DNA of 64,000 bases from Dipteris shenzhenensis. Its lineage: Eukaryota; Polypodiophyta; Polypodiopsida; Gleicheniales. The stretch lies in assembly GCA_047967505.1 (NCBI GenBank), contig CM106538.1, one strand, 5' to 3'. Positions 33,575 through 46,790 of this stretch are shown here, piece after piece; the first letter of the stretch is position 1, and every line of letters starts with the position of its first letter. Under the pieces are notes generated by a model. It was not told the origin of the DNA, ran no database searches, and saw only the letters and a program-made list of their open reading frames with translations. The translations under genes were made by a program, and so were the position numbers.

Positions 33575-35040
33575 GCCTACCCCTGCCTATTGACAGTGTC
33601 GTATGTGTAGTATCTACGATTCTTTGCATCATGCTTCCCCAACTTTCTTCTATCTACCTGCAAGCTGTGTCCAAGCCCCCTCGGAAGGGGCATCTAAGTT
33701 AAATGCTACTATTTGTCCAAGGGGGAACGCCTCCCATTGTTGTCCTACACGAGTTGATGACGACGGCTCTATCTATACTACGTCGGTAAGCTCTCACCAG
33801 GTGCTCCATTATCTACAATACTTTAGACCTCGAAGAGCCCTTTGATGTGGAATCTTTTGGAGCCAAGAGAATGAGGGAAGGGAGTGATTTTGAGCATTAA
33901 AAATAGAGTTGGACATAGGAAGTCAAAAACAAAGCATCAAGAGTCTATTCATGAAGTCCAAGTGAGACCCCCTAAAATCAAGATGTTTGGGAAGTGAGCG
34001 GAGAAACTCAGTATGCAGGCGTAGCCTGCTGTCTGATTAGCAACAACTGATTGAGGTGGGTAAGATTGGCAATGTACCTTTAAAAATCATTGCCACGGAC
34101 GTAGGTCACATATGCTCCTCGAAATAGAGCTGTCCAACTGATTGTAGCCCAACTTTAGCAGATAGGTGACAAAGGGCCGAGGGGATCGTTCCACTCAAAT
34201 CTAGCTTCCTTAGGGAGCTTTCCCACGCATAGCTTGGTTGGCATTTTGCCACGGCTCTTCGCATAGCCAAGCACAGCCCGGCATCCATCCCCTCAATGGT
34301 GCTATGAGGAGTTGCAAAAGCAGACGAGCACTCCAACCATTCACTCCACACTGAGATTAGAAGGATTTTTGGATGCAAGCGGATAGAAGTGACTCCATAT
34401 AGCCTTAGCACTGTTGTGCTCGGTGGAGAGCCAATTTTCCCATCTCCAACGGAGCATTGCAGGTGCTCAACCTTGGCATTGATATATCCGGGGTCATATG
34501 TAGGAATAGGTGAAGCATAAATTTTTTTTGGCATTTAATGGCAAATATGTTGTGATTGAGTATCGGGGGAACGGGTTCTTAGGCCGGGTTCACACCACCT
34601 GCCCGACCATGGATAACTAAAATGGAGAGGAAGATGGGCAGCAAGTGTGAGAGTTCACACCACCTGCTGGACATGATATAAGTAAAAATTGCCTCATAAT
34701 TGTATCAATGGTTGATTGGCTTAGTAGTGGAAAGGTTCTTTAGGAGACAGACCACTTGGTTATGAGCATTAAAAATAGTTGGACCTAGGAAGTAAAAAAC
34801 AAAGCATCAAGATTCTATTCATGAGAGACCCCCTAAAATCAAGATGTCTGAAGCTGTTTTTGGAAAGAAACATTAACATGCTAGGAGGAGGTATCTGATT
34901 CTAAACAATATTCATGTGGGAAAGGGGGAGGAAGCCTATTCTATCCTCATAAATCTGGCTAGATGTCTTGTGTTAATCACCTTGCCCCAACTTCTTGCAG
35001 AAAGTCCATCAATTAATCGACATATTTCTACCAGGAGAGT
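33575..35040. repeat. Unassigned DNA with a ~100-bp direct repeat
   Basis: A ~100-bp segment at about 33888-33992 (gagcattaaaaatag, then aacaaagcatcaaga and gagaccccctaaaatcaaga) recurs at about 34766-34850, about 870 bp apart. A - strand frame at 34106-34534 has no recognisable motif. This may be an old nested element. Nothing else was identified. Confidence 0.5.
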
Positions 35041-35049
35041 CTAAAAATC

Positions 35050-36480
35050 TCCATAATCGTGATCTGCAAAGTCCACATGTCATTTGATGCTAATAAGTTT
35101 TCCCATACCATTGACATTTTCATAGATGGTGCGAGTATCCATGGGGCTTGCAAAGATGGAGGTGCAAGTTGTAATGATTTGCCAATGGGCATCTATGATA
35201 AACTTGGCCCTCAAGGCATGCATCGTACTCTTAATAGGATCAAGGTGGCTGATAGAAGAAAGGCTCCACCGTGGGGCATGATGGAAGGTGTGCCAATGAC
35301 ATTGTGTGGAGTAACCACACCACTCGACTTCCATGTGATGCAGATTGACAAGAGTGCCAAAGATTGTCTCATGTCTTCGGGCAAGCTTTAGCTCCATGAG
35401 TGAATGTGGTCAGTCATTTGGGAATTGGCCACATGTCAATGGCATATTCCTCAAAAAGTAATCCATTCCAATTGGGAGCACAATAAGTGAAGGAAGTAGC
35501 TTTGACTTCCACCTTCGAGACAGAAGATCAATACAATAGTGATAAGACTCTACGAATGAGACTAAAGAGGGAGAGAGTGAATATGAAGACCTATATACTG
35601 TGATTTGGAAGAGTCAACCCTCTTTAAAAAATAGGAACCTGCTAACAGATAAGAAGTGTGAGAAATGCTAAACCCACAGAAAGAGACAGAGCCAAAGGAT
35701 TATATAGAGATGCTAGAAGGGTTGCCCCAAGTCCAACTCTTATGAGGACGTAAGGCATGTAAAGGATGTCAAATATAAGATTAAAAATTTACCGTCGAAT
35801 ATAAATTTAAAAATTTCCCAAGTAGTAAGCTAGCAGCACAAAAGCTAAGAAGGTTGGGACCAATTCAATGAGGAGCCTTTTTAAGTTGCTAAATGTTAGA
35901 TTTATAGTGCCTATTGACACTTTTAAATGGGTGTCACTGGTGGTACTTAGACCTAAGAAAATATGGAAAATGGTCACGAAAGGTTGAATCAGGTGACTAA
36001 AAGAGACCATTAATAGGACCTCATCCCTAACAAGATAACAAGCATCTTTTGGATGGATATGTAGGTTACCATCACTTGAGTGAGGAAGACTACCTTCACT
36101 AATCCTTTGGATACATTTGCATTCACAGTGATGCTTTTTGGGCTAACCAATGACCCTGCCACTTTCCAACAATTGATGAATAACATTTTTGCACCTTATT
36201 TGGGTGTATTCATGGAAGTGTAGCTTCACAACTTCGTCATTTACAATACTTGACCGAGTCACTTGGAAAAGGTCAGGGAAGATTTCACAAGGATAATGAA
36301 GATGGGGGCTGCCTTAATCCTTCCAAAATTCAAATAGGGACCAAGGTGGAAAGAATGACTAGCCATATTACTCCATATAATGGACCAAGAAAGGATTAAA
36401 ACAATCCAAGGTATGAAGTTTTTCACAGAAGTTTCTCAACTTTGAGAATTCCTAGGCCTAGCAAGTGTTGTGATTCAGAG
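35050..36480 (+). pseudogene. Ty3/gypsy retrotransposon remnant (protease and RT)
   Basis: About 35059-35391 encodes a retropepsin-like segment (DGGASCNDLP, then VADRRKAPPWG and VPMTLCGV, LDFHVMQID) like the aspartic protease of plant Ty3/gypsy elements. After a non-coding stretch, 36080-36470 reads a degenerate RT: TFAFTVMLFGLTNDPATFQQ, then VFMEV, stop, LHNFVIYNT where the YxDD box should be, HLEKV, and FLGLA near 36455. The catalytic aspartates are gone. No LTRs were found. Confidence 0.65.
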
Positions 36481-36815
36481 TATCAACGAGTGAGTGTGAT
36501 GCATGAGTGCATTGAGTGTGACATGTGTGTGTGCACGTGCGCCAAGTGGCAGTGTGTGTGTGACATGTAAGGGATGGTACAGTGATGGATTATTCTTACT
36601 TGTGTGGGGTTAGGGGCAATGGTATATGGTTGCTTTTAGTTTACTTGTGCAATGGAAATTGACCCAGTAATGTAGTTGATAGGACAAACACACACACACA
36701 CATTATCCTAAGCATGCGATTTCCTTTCTCACCATACTTTCCATACTCCCATTTTGCTTCCCACCATGGAATGGGCCTCCCATTGTAAATGGAGATAGTT
36801 GAAAATCACACCTTA

Positions 36816-37013
36816 CCTCAATAAACTCCATTTCATCACAATGCAAAACCTTGCTTCCCTTACAACCACTTGCATTTTCCCATAATGATCCTTACATTGG
36901 TCTTCATGCACTAGCCTCAATAAACTCTATTTGATCACAATGCCATACCTTACTTCCTTTACAACCACTTGCAGTTTCCCATAATGATCCTTACATTGGC
37001 CTTCATGCACTAA
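36816..37013. repeat. 99-bp tandem duplication
   Basis: Two units start cctcaataaact at 36816 and 36915 and end with ccttacattggYcttcatgcacta. They are about 90% alike by eye. A GT-rich tract lies at 36485-36565. Confidence 0.75.
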
Positions 37014-38180
37014 CCTTGAGTACTTCTATTCTTGCAACCTTGTTCTTCCAACATATGAAATAGTTCTAACTCTAGAGCAATTCAAAATATTAGAAGGAAT
37101 GCCAATCGATATAACACAACATCTCAACAGTTCTATTAGATCAAATCCTTAATAATAATATATCATTACATTCTAAATAAAACTCATAAAATTATCTCAA
37201 GCACAATCAACTCCTCCATGATGCTTGATTCAATGCCATTGAATCTTTTAGTCACATGTCAATTCCAAAGAGAGATAATAAAGACATGATGCATGGTTAA
37301 GGAGAATTTTGAATATTTTTGTTTCAAAAGAATGAAAAATTTTCCCAAATGGTACCTATTTTCAAACCTCGATGCACCAAACTCTTTTGAATATGATTGT
37401 TTTTTCTCCATGCCAATAATTTTCTCAGAATGCTAGGATAACATAAATTGAGCATGAATAAGGAAATTATGAAATATTTTTTTCTTATGAAAGCATTAAT
37501 TCATTCCCAAATCTTTAAAAGGACACTTAGTTGCCTACATAGTACCAAACTAGTGTTAACACAAGTACCAAAAGGAACACCATCCAAAAGTATCAATTTA
37601 CCAATCCATTGGGAAACATTTGCATCACTTGATAAAGCCCCATCCTACTCATCTTCAATTTGCATGGGTTCATTTTTTTATTTTTTTTGGGAAAAAAAGA
37701 GAGAGATATTATATTATCTTGAGTAGCCTTATACATCATCATAGTTCAAACAAAAGTAGTGAGCTCTATCCCCAGACAGACTTATCCTCTTACAAAAAGA
37801 GTAGCAGCAACAAAAAACATCAATGTCCTCAGTAATTATTGAGTGATGCATCAGGAAAGACTGGTGTCTTCATTGAGTCCAACTCTGAGATCAACAGGGT
37901 CAGTAGCAGGAACAGAAACAGGTCAATAGCAGGAACACCCTAGGTAGGGTCAATAAACAACTCTTTCGTAGTATGTATCTGAGAGGAGAGAGCAACATCA
38001 TCAGATCTGTGGGGGAGGGGATCTGAGTGGAGGGACTAGCAGTAGCAGGGTTGGGATCAGCTGAGGTAGGTCTTCTCTGCAGAAAGTGGGGGATCTTGAT
38101 GTGTTCATCAGAGATAAAGCAGCAACGCTTGTGTTTTGCAATGTCAGCATTCAACCTTGTGTGTTTCAAGTTGTAAGCAC
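37014..38180. other. AT-rich unassigned stretch
   Basis: No gene or repeat family was recognised. Only short random frames are present. Confidence 0.4.
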
Positions 38181-38950
38181 TTATCTGAATATCAAGTCTT
38201 CTTTTTCCCTGTCCCACCATGAAGCAAACAAGGCATCAGTACATAAATCTTTATGATAGAATTGAAAATTATTTATAGAGACCCATATGAACCATAGAGG
38301 ATGTGCCCTTTTTTGGAACCAAGGCTCATGCTTGGTTTTGCATGCATCTCCTAGCAAAATAGCTTTCCAATTAATTGGTTCTCCACATTCTATCTGTATG
38401 AATTTCCAAACTCTTTTGGCATGAGTACAAGCTATAAAGAGATGAAAGCTATCCTCCATAGGGCCAAGGAATCTTTTACACTTTCCATGTCCCTTCCCTA
38501 TTCTGAGTTCTCTAGTATATGTCCATACTTCTTTGTGAAAAATAAGCCAAGCAAGACAAGACATCTTCTTTGGAACCTGTTTAACCCATAATTTGTCAAA
38601 CCTGGCATACCAAGCATCTCTACCACCCTTCAAATTCCATCTAGGATTAAGGGTTCTGAAAAGGTCGTCCATATCAATAGTTGGAGTTGGTATGGAAAGG
38701 ATAGAAGAGCAACCTACCCAACTGAACTTTTTAAATTAGGATAGAACCACTCTTCTAGCTAATATCTTCCTTCCATAGCTCCAATCTACTCACAACAATA
38801 CCCTCGTTTTGATTGGAAAGAGAAAATTCCATTCAGATTTCATGTCATGTCTTCCATCTGAAAAAGTCTCTATTTCATACTTGACCCAAAGATTGCAATC
38901 CCTTCTTAAACAAAGAAGAAGCCATAATAAATTGCTCATCAGTCAGTAGA
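38181..38950 (-). pseudogene. C-terminal fragment of a third LINE type (RT zinc-binding region)
   Basis: The - strand frame 38672-38181 contains KLWVKQVPKKMSCLAWLIFH, then LRIGKGHGKCKRFLG and DSFHLFIACTHAKRVWKFI. This is the zinc-binding C-terminal pattern of plant LINE reverse transcriptases (W...P.K...F.WL, C..C, H.F..C..A..VW). Upstream to about 38950 the reading continues with stops. The first cysteine pair of the finger is altered. It differs clearly from families 1 and 2. Confidence 0.6.
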
Positions 38951-39218
38951 GAGTTCCTAAAAATTGTTGAAGCCCAAACTCAATCAATGGCCATGAATGC
39001 ACCTTTGCCATAAAACTGAAGAAAATCTTTTATATCCTCAAAAGCACCCCAAATGGATTTTGGTCTATTGGGCTCTTTTTTCCTTCGCGACTCATTGTTC
39101 GTTTAGCATGGTCTGTATCTGCAAAGCCTCGAAGTCTGCCAGGAGGGTATCGTTGTGTGGTCATGTCTTCTTGAGTCTGCTGCAGCTCTTGTTCCAACTT
39201 CTTTCTGACTTCAATTGC

Positions 39219-40750
39219 TTAGACTCCCTGGCCTCTACCATTAGGCGCTTCACTTTCTCCTTTTAGAGAGCTGCTTTCGTCTATCCGAGCCTCTGGTGGG
39301 TCTATAATGCGATGAAATTGTGTCACATGAAAATTTATTGTCGCCGTCGGAGAATGTTCTTGGCGGCGGCTATCAAAGCCGTGATGGAGTCCATGAAGGC
39401 CATATCCTTGCTCGCAACCTAGTTTTCTTCCATCAACAACTTTTTGTACCCCTCTTGTGAAGCGTAGGCGCTGGAGGTGTAGAACTCCATGGCCTGCTAA
39501 TAGACATTGGGGAGAACGGGGGAGAGGCTGTTGGCCCGGGGTAGATGTAGGTGGTCGACGGGGGTTGGGCTCTTGTGGCTCCTGTGTAAGATCCGTTATG
39601 TCTTCTCTCTGGTCAATAGGCCTCTTCAACTTATGTTCATGACGTAGACGTTTAGCAATATCTGTAGCCATCTTCTGCTCTTCCTCTACGTGGAGCCGTT
39701 CGATTTTCCCTTGCTGTTGGAGGTCCTGTCGCTATTTTTCGTCCCCTTCCCATTGTATTTTAGGCGTCCTCTTCCTCCTGGAATCTGCATGCGACCTCTT
39801 CACCTCGCTGCCTTTTGGCAGCTACTTCCTCCTGTACCTTCTGGCTTTGCTTGTCTCTTCTCCTTTTTGGTGAGGGCTTTGTCGGCGTGGATCTGGTGGA
39901 GGGAGCTGCGAGTAAGGCCAATGTCTCTTTCCGCATCACCATAACCATCCAGAATGGGATCATCAAATAGGTGTTCTACGATGGGAATCAAGAACATTGG
40001 GTTGCCACCCTTTTTGCCGTACGTACGGATACTGATGATTTTGGTGCAAAAGAAATCAGCCCAATTTTTGGATTCTGGCTCGTGGAGACGAGCCAAAAAA
40101 TTCAGAAGCACCATGTTGTGATGCTCTGGAGCTAGATCTGCACTAATAAGGTGATGGCGCGAGCTATCTGGGCCAGTGCTGCGTCCTTGATGAGGTTGAT
40201 AGGGACTCCTCCCCTGTGTACTTTTGAATTGTAGACGACCAATGTGGCCAACCGCTTCTCCATAGCCCACAGCTTGGCAGATGGTAGGGGGTGTGCCAGG
40301 AGATTAAAGACGAGCTAAACTATTTCTACCATGAATTGGTGGTAATGATAATCTCCGTCAGTGTGTGTAGCCAGCTAGTGGTGCGTGCCGCTTGATTGTA
40401 ACAATTGATGAATTCCACTGCCTAGCGGAGAATTGAGGTGGTAGGGAAATCAATCGGTGACTGTCTGCAGTCCCACTGATCGGATATAATGCACCACCTC
40501 TAGGTCCTGGAGCGACTGGTAGGCTACCACATTGTGATAGTAGAGCCGGTAATCTTTGGCATTGCATTTGAAGTGTGAATGCATCACCACCCCTTGTAGC
40601 TATTTGAGCCGTCTTGCCCAAGAGGTGAGAATTGGGTGACTTGACCACATGCTCTGAAAAGTTATGGACATTCTGGACATCAGCAAGGTCTAGGATGCGG
40701 TGCTTGTGGAGCGTACAAGTGCTTGAGTACTGAGAATTTAATCTCATGGG
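39219..40750 (-). pseudogene. Unassigned decayed coding region
   Basis: Consecutive - strand frames (40747-40358, 40270-39800, 39671-39219) look like parts of one frameshifted ORF. It has a charged, KR/E-rich central stretch (KALTKKEKRQAKPEG; KRRRDKQSQKVQEEVAAKRQ in the alternative frame) and a QEPQEP motif near the end. It may be a retroelement gag, given the neighbouring retropepsin remnant, but I recognise no domain. Confidence 0.3.
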
Positions 40751-41545
40751 TAGGTTGATGAGCGGAGTGTTCTTGCTCCATCTGGTCGGGTAGTGGCATG
40801 GAGATGATACGTGAAGATGAACGTGTGGTAGAGTGGGGGACGGTAGATGTCACTTTGTTGATTAGCTATTTGATGGAAAAGAGGTCGTGGACGCAGTGGG
40901 TAGGAAGTCATTGCATTATCCGTATAGCAGTGCGGCTGAGTTGGCCATCGCGTTGTCAATCTTGCTGCATTATTGCTATAGCAGCGACTCAATTTTATGG
41001 GTTTGATGAGGAATTTGACTGCTTGATTGACTTCTCTGGGCTTCACCTATTGTGTGCAAGTGCATGTGAAGTGGTATGGATGATGTGGCGGTGGAAGTTG
41101 AAAGTATTATGATGTGACCTTGGCCGTGTGGTGAGTGAGTGACTTGGTGAATGGAGTGTGAGTGAACTTGTGGACCCTATTCACCTAGTGGAGATGGACC
41201 AAACATTTATGGAGTGGAGGACTTGACAAGGAATGGCACATACTCATTTTTATTCGAAGATGATGTGGCATGGACCATACCCTATTCTCACCTATGATGT
41301 TGACTCTCTATTCTCACCTAGACCCTGTGCATTGGACGATGGATTGAAAACCTTAAGATTTAGAATACCTTGCATCTCTCCAGGAGGCATAGCTGCTTAG
41401 CATGCCTATAAAGAGCATTTGGGAAGCTTGCAGAAGTGGTGTCACTTATTCGTTGGTGCCTTTAACTGATTGTAGCAGGCTTGAAGCTTGTCATAAACTT
41501 GCAAATCCATCAAGATCCAGAGATTGTTATGAGGGAATTAGCATT
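40751..41545. other. Unassigned stretch
   Basis: No convincing gene. There is a TATA-like cctataaag at 41405. Nothing else. Confidence 0.3.
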
Positions 41546-42001
41546 TTAGTCCGGTGGTTGCAGCGCATGAATAACAGTTGGTTCTTGTGGGTCTGTCACC
41601 ATTTTAGGGACAGGTGTTAGTGGGTCTACTGTGTTGGCTGTTGGTGTCAAAGCGGAAGGAAAGGCTGAGATTGAGGGGATAAATTTCAAAACACACTGGT
41701 CCTCATTCTTCCCTTTGAGCATAGCAGGTTCTTGTGTTGCTGTCCCCTCTCTAGGGAAAGGTTCTTGTGTAATAGCCACAACCGCTTGTGTTGCTGATTC
41801 CTGTAGCATGATCACGTGAGGGTACAAGGGAGGGTCCCATGGTCGTATATTTTTTGTATTCGCTTGTGAGCTTCCAACAGTAGGCTCTTGTGTATCAATC
41901 TCATTTTTAGAGGCAGGTTCTTGTGGCACTACTATGGTCTTTGCCATGGATGATGTAGGGTGTTGAGTGGTACACATTGGAGACTTGCACGCTTTAGGCA
42001 C
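41546..42001 (-). pseudogene. ORF with repeated QEP motifs, unknown function
   Basis: The - strand frame has irregularly spaced (T/P)QEP repeats (VPQEPA, TQEPT, TQEPF, TQEPA, PQEPT) in a Pro/Thr/Ala-rich context. Such linkers occur in Ty3/gypsy polyproteins near protease. A retropepsin remnant lies ~500 bp away on the same strand. No catalytic motif lies within the frame. Confidence 0.35.
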
Positions 42002-42469
42002 CCATATGCAGTTGTAGCTTCTAGCAACTTTTTGGTATCCACCGAGAGTGTTGTTGCCGTTAGCCTTTCATTGGCTTCATCTTTGGGAAATGGTCTTTCA
42101 TCGTGGCTTAGCTTGGACCTTTGTGGATGGAGAATGGGATTGGAGCGGCAGAACTGCATCCTTACTTTGTCTCGACATGATCTTGGAGGCAGAAGTGGAG
42201 ACTGTATCCTTTGGGAGCTCTTGCCTTGTGTGTTTGGTGCAGTTGTGATAGGCCCATTCTTTTTTGTCGGTATGGCTGCAGTTAGATTTGAATTAGCTTA
42301 GCGGCAGCTGGAGTAGATAAGGGAGCCACAATTGGGACCACTAGGATCATAGGCTATTTGCCAGCCTTCTTTGTTATAGGGGATGCTGGAATGGAAGTCA
42401 CTTCATTGATTGTGGCAACCGAGGTGCAGCCGTCATTAGTTAGAGTCATCATTGTTCTCGCTAATCAAT

Positions 42470-42870
42470 TTGGCAGTTCATTGCCCAACACCATGTAATT
42501 ACCTATTCATCCATGGCACCTTCTGGCATAACATAAAATATACTTGGCATGCAATGGTTATTAATTGGTAAAGAAATCTTGATGCGACCTATAGCAGGCG
42601 AGATTTTGCCATTTACTACATGTATCATAACAAGTGTGGGTTCCAGGGTTATCTTAAATGTTAGTAGTCTGGTACACATTTCTTAAGAGATCAAGTTGTG
42701 GCTGGCACCAAAATTGATGAAGGCGTCGACGGAGCATATTGTTTTCTTGCACAGTTGAAAATCGGCTTGTACCCTTGCAGGGGCGACAGTCAGGTCCTCC
42801 ATGGGGTTGGGTATGTCTTTTCTCTGAGCGCCTTGGTCTGAGCACATTTTTCTGAGCATGGCCTATATTG
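42470..42870 (-). pseudogene. Ty3/gypsy retropepsin remnant
   Basis: Read on the - strand it encodes a segment with FINFGASHNLIS (normally D-S/T-GASHNFIS), then VVNGKISPAIGRIKISL and FYVMPEGAMDE. This is the pattern of a plant Ty3/gypsy aspartic protease. The catalytic Asp reads Asn (FINFGAS) and stops follow. Confidence 0.5.
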
Positions 42871-42894
42871 TGATTTTGTAGACAATTTTATCAT

Positions 42895-43105
42895 AACATC
42901 ACACACCATTTAGTCATAAAACTACCCCAGGAAGATACTATATACATTTCTACCCCACAAAGATGCCGCTAACATCACACGCCATTTAGTCATAAAACTA
43001 CCCCAGGAAGATACTATATACATTTCTACCCCACAAAGATGCCGCTAACATCACACACCCTTTAGTCATAAAACTACCCCACAAAGATGCTATATACATT
43101 TAATT
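42895..43105. repeat. 76-bp tandem repeat (2.7 copies)
   Basis: Units start aacatcacac at 42895, 42971 and 43047. The third lacks the aggaagatactatatac part. Each contains ttagtcataaaactacccca. Downstream, at 43142-43157, ccctttattcacaaaa repeats the style. The array lies just outside the 3' end of the methyltransferase-like gene and may be the outer region of the same mobile element. Confidence 0.8.
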
Positions 43106-43879
43106 ACATTTCTTTCCAATAGTATTTAGGGCTTATAAGATCCCTTTATTCACAAAACTACTTTTTATGTCTACTTCATTTCAACACCCTCCACCTTCCT
43201 CATCCATCATTCATACTATCATGATAGATAGTGATTTATCGATGAAATGATTGCAAGTCACATGGTAAAGAATTTAGGGTGCAAATTTGCATGCATCTAT
43301 GCCGAAACATTTATTAGTTGCATCAAGGAGATACTTTAAGATTCAATTCACCATCATGATCATTTGTACACAACTCATAGTTTTGACATGCAAACCTTAA
43401 GTAAGATATGACATAATTGTCACATCTCTAGCAAATAGAAAAAGTTTTATGAAACCAACATGCTCAAAATTGAATATGTGATATTGAGATTAATATTCAT
43501 GGGTACTCACATGATGTACTAATAGTTCTTCAATATGATTACTACATCTCTAGCAAATGAAATAGGTGCAAGACACCACAAAAGTTATGCATGTTCAAAT
43601 CTAGGGCATCACAAGCAAAATGAATTGCTTGAAGGGAAAAACTCATGTCAAATCACTAGACTTAATCTTCTTTACTGATTTCATCCACATAGATATTGCG
43701 ACGATGCCTTCTCTCTTTGATGGGGGCATTGAATGCAATGTCATTGCACATCATCTCAGCCAGAGCACCTGCATAAGAAGGCAAAAAGCTAAAATAGATC
43801 AATCAATATCAATGCCTCATTGATAATAATATTCTCCAACAAATAGGTTTAAAAAGATAAAACAAAAGAGTAACATACT

Positions 43880-44993
43880 TACTAGTCATCTAGAAGATTA
43901 ACAACCATTTCCACATCTTCGGAATCATTTAGAGTCCCATAGTTGCTTAACACATTTCCCTTTCCTTTCTGTCCATCCAAAAATGGTTGCAATATAGAAT
44001 AGCAAATGTTAGGATCATTCTCAATAGATAAGCATGCTCTCCCAGAATGCATGCATGCTTTTTACATAGAACCACCAGTCCCAGCACCTAAGTCCACCAC
44101 ATGTCCAGAAATTGGACACAACAACTCCAAGAAGTACAATATCATGCATGGAGCCTTCTCTAATGCACCTCTCCATGGAATACTCTCTCCATGTTTTATA
44201 GTCTGCTCACTTGTTGGTAAATAATGATGAAACAAACTACTTCCAAAAGCAATGCCCAATTTGGTACCAACCACGGAAGCATTTCTAGGATTACAAACAT
44301 AAGACATACCAGCCCAATGAAGAAGGCATAAAACCACAACATCCACCTAAAGACAAGAAAATAATTAAACTTATGCTTAGTACAAGCCATTTCATTAAAC
44401 AAGAGCATAAATTCTTTCAACAGGTCATTGTAAGACAATTGTCTCACCTTATGATCAATACCACCAACTTTGATTGTACAATATGCATCCAAGTATTGCA
44501 TGTACTTTTGACATGCAAACTCCAATCTGCTGATCCTAGCATAACGCTCAACCAAATGAAGAACATGAGGGGCACACATAATTAGGATCTAGCCAGAATC
44601 TGAAACAACTGTGGCCGCTACTAGCAAGGAGTAGCGTACATGGTCCTCTGTTAATAAATTCTAAGATGGAGATGAGGAATCCTCTACTCCAGGAGCTTCT
44701 AGCTGTGTAGGCAGATCTAGAATGACAAAATCTGTAGCCCAAGCAACACTCTTACCATTTCTTGTTTTTCTCTCACCTCCAAGACCCGCAAAGTATTCCT
44801 TCATGTCTATATAGGCTTGTGTGAAGTTTGAGACAGACAATTGCTTCCCAAACTCGACATAATCATAGCACCAAACCTTGCAATGTGAAGCATCACATGT
44901 GCCACTCCGATTCAAAGTTAGAGAGGCCAATGGAATGTACAAAAAGCGGATAGACCTATCTTTTCATTTACATCCTTTCAAAATGGGTGTAGA
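43880..44993 (-). other. Methyltransferase-like core exons
   Basis: The order of motifs is YDYVEFGKQL, FVILDLPTQ, VVSDSG followed by a hydrophobic strand (LIMCAPHVLHL), an intron, then VLCLLHWAGMSY, RGALEKAPCMILYFLELL, HVVDLGAGTGG and CLSIENDP. This is the beta-class order (catalytic motif before AdoMet motif). The DPPY tetrad is diverged to DLPT. Stops fall after DSSSPS, after VVSDSG and after LGAGTGGSM. Confidence 0.55.
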
Positions 44994-45811
44994 CTGTAGT
45001 ACCTACACATCTGTATCCACACCACATATGTAAAGACACAAAGTGATAACAACATATGTTACACAAACAAATAACAGACCAAGAGGGCTTACCATTATTA
45101 GTACTAGGATTTTTTGGTGGCCTACCACCCTTCTTTAGTTCCATACTTGAATCCTTGTCCTTTTTAGTCATCTTCTCAAGTGTTTTTTGAATCTCAATGA
45201 CTGCATCATCCTCGTGGACTAAATTTGAGCTTGATGAACCCATCTCTCCCTTTTTATGCTGTGTGTACAGTTCTACCTCCTCCTCGATGCAACATCCTTT
45301 TTTCATATCGAGCCACCACGGGCAGTTCTTTCTCTCCCACTCAGAGAGCACTTACTTTCCTTCTTTTTCTATCATGTTTGAAGAGTACATACAGAATTTT
45401 AAGTCCTGAATTTTTGTCCATACTTGACATATGGGCAACAATTTTTCAATCTTACCAACGGCTTTTAAGGATTGTAAGAATCTACATACAATAAGAGTCT
45501 TAGTACAAAAGCAAAATACTTAAGGATGGATTTTTAATTGAAAAGGAAAAAACATATATTACTTACCCAAATACCAATCGTCGAGATGCCCTCGTCATCT
45601 CCATTTGTCTTGTTGCAGCTGTAACAATAGTCATTAAATCCTTTAAATCTTCATAAAGTTCAAGTCTGTTCATTGCTTGTATCTCCCCAAAATACTCTCT
45701 CAACATAGGATCTTGAGGAAGCACAAAGCTAGCTTGTTGACTAGCAACCAAGACCTAAGAGAGTAACCTCTCAGATTCACAAAGCAACTGATCCATCCAT
45801 GCCTCTTTCGC

Positions 45812-45837
45812 CATCCACTTTATGCATCCACTTTATG
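45812..45837. repeat. 13-bp tandem duplication in exon 4
   Basis: catccactttatg occurs twice without spacer (45812-45824, 45825-45837). It shifts the reading frame of the gene. Without one copy, the exon phase matches the next exon. Confidence 0.85.
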
Positions 45838-46790
45838 AATTCTCTATCAGCTTTTGGCATCCCATAACTTGTTCTCAAATTTGAATTTGACCCTAAGATT
45901 CTGAGGGTTGCTAGTTGTGTCTCCTTGGAGACCTTTGCAATGGAGATGTTATACAATTTTTCCAATGTGACAATGGAGGATTTATCATCAAATGGGAGGC
46001 TCCACAAGATATTAAACCAATCTTCACCATTTGTTGGTTTGACAATAGACAGAATCTACATATAAACAATACATGCAATCATCACACTCAAGTGTATTTT
46101 CTGATCATACAATACATGCATATCCCATACCTTGATCATTTTCTAAACAAAGATCATATTTACATCCTTTTTTAACGTTCTTTCTCAATCTCAAAAAACA
46201 TTTGAACACTTTAAAAATTCAACTTTATGTTAAGAATCATTAAATTAACCATACCTTGATCATTTTTCGATTGTACTTGAGATTCACATCCTTTCGAATA
46301 CTTTTAAGTGCTTTCTCCATATTAGCAACACTCAAATTTGGCTGAAGTTCCTTTAGCTTTGCCTCATAATCTTGCTTGTATAGTGGCTAAAATATATTCC
46401 AAAGAAACGAATGAGTACAATGAAGTAGTTAGTTCTAATTCAAAAGACATCCATGACAAATGGTATGAAACTTACTGCAAATACCATTCTCCCTAGCATC
46501 AGAGATGTCAAAGGATACCAAGTGCTTGATCCTTTACTGCTTTCATTTGCCCTATGCTTTTCAAGTGTCTTTTTTTCTTTCTCAGAAAAAAGTGATATGT
46601 ACTCATTCTCATCAGACGAACACATTATCTTCGTGTTGTACAAATAATCCTTGAGATTTGTTTTCATAATTGTTGTTTCATTAAGGCTAAAAAATAAAAA
46701 ATATATAGCTTCAAACATATTAAGAATTGTTCACAAAACCCTTAAAAGCTAAAAAAAAAGTAACACATATGAGCAAGAACTCGCACTTAC

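Noticed and set aside
39219-40750. Host gene with a nuclear-localisation-like KR-rich region
   Set aside because: The reading is split by frameshifts with no splice sites explaining them. It is better left as an unassigned decayed element ORF.
42895-43105. CRISPR-like array
   Set aside because: It is a simple head-to-tail tandem repeat without variable spacers, in plant nuclear DNA.
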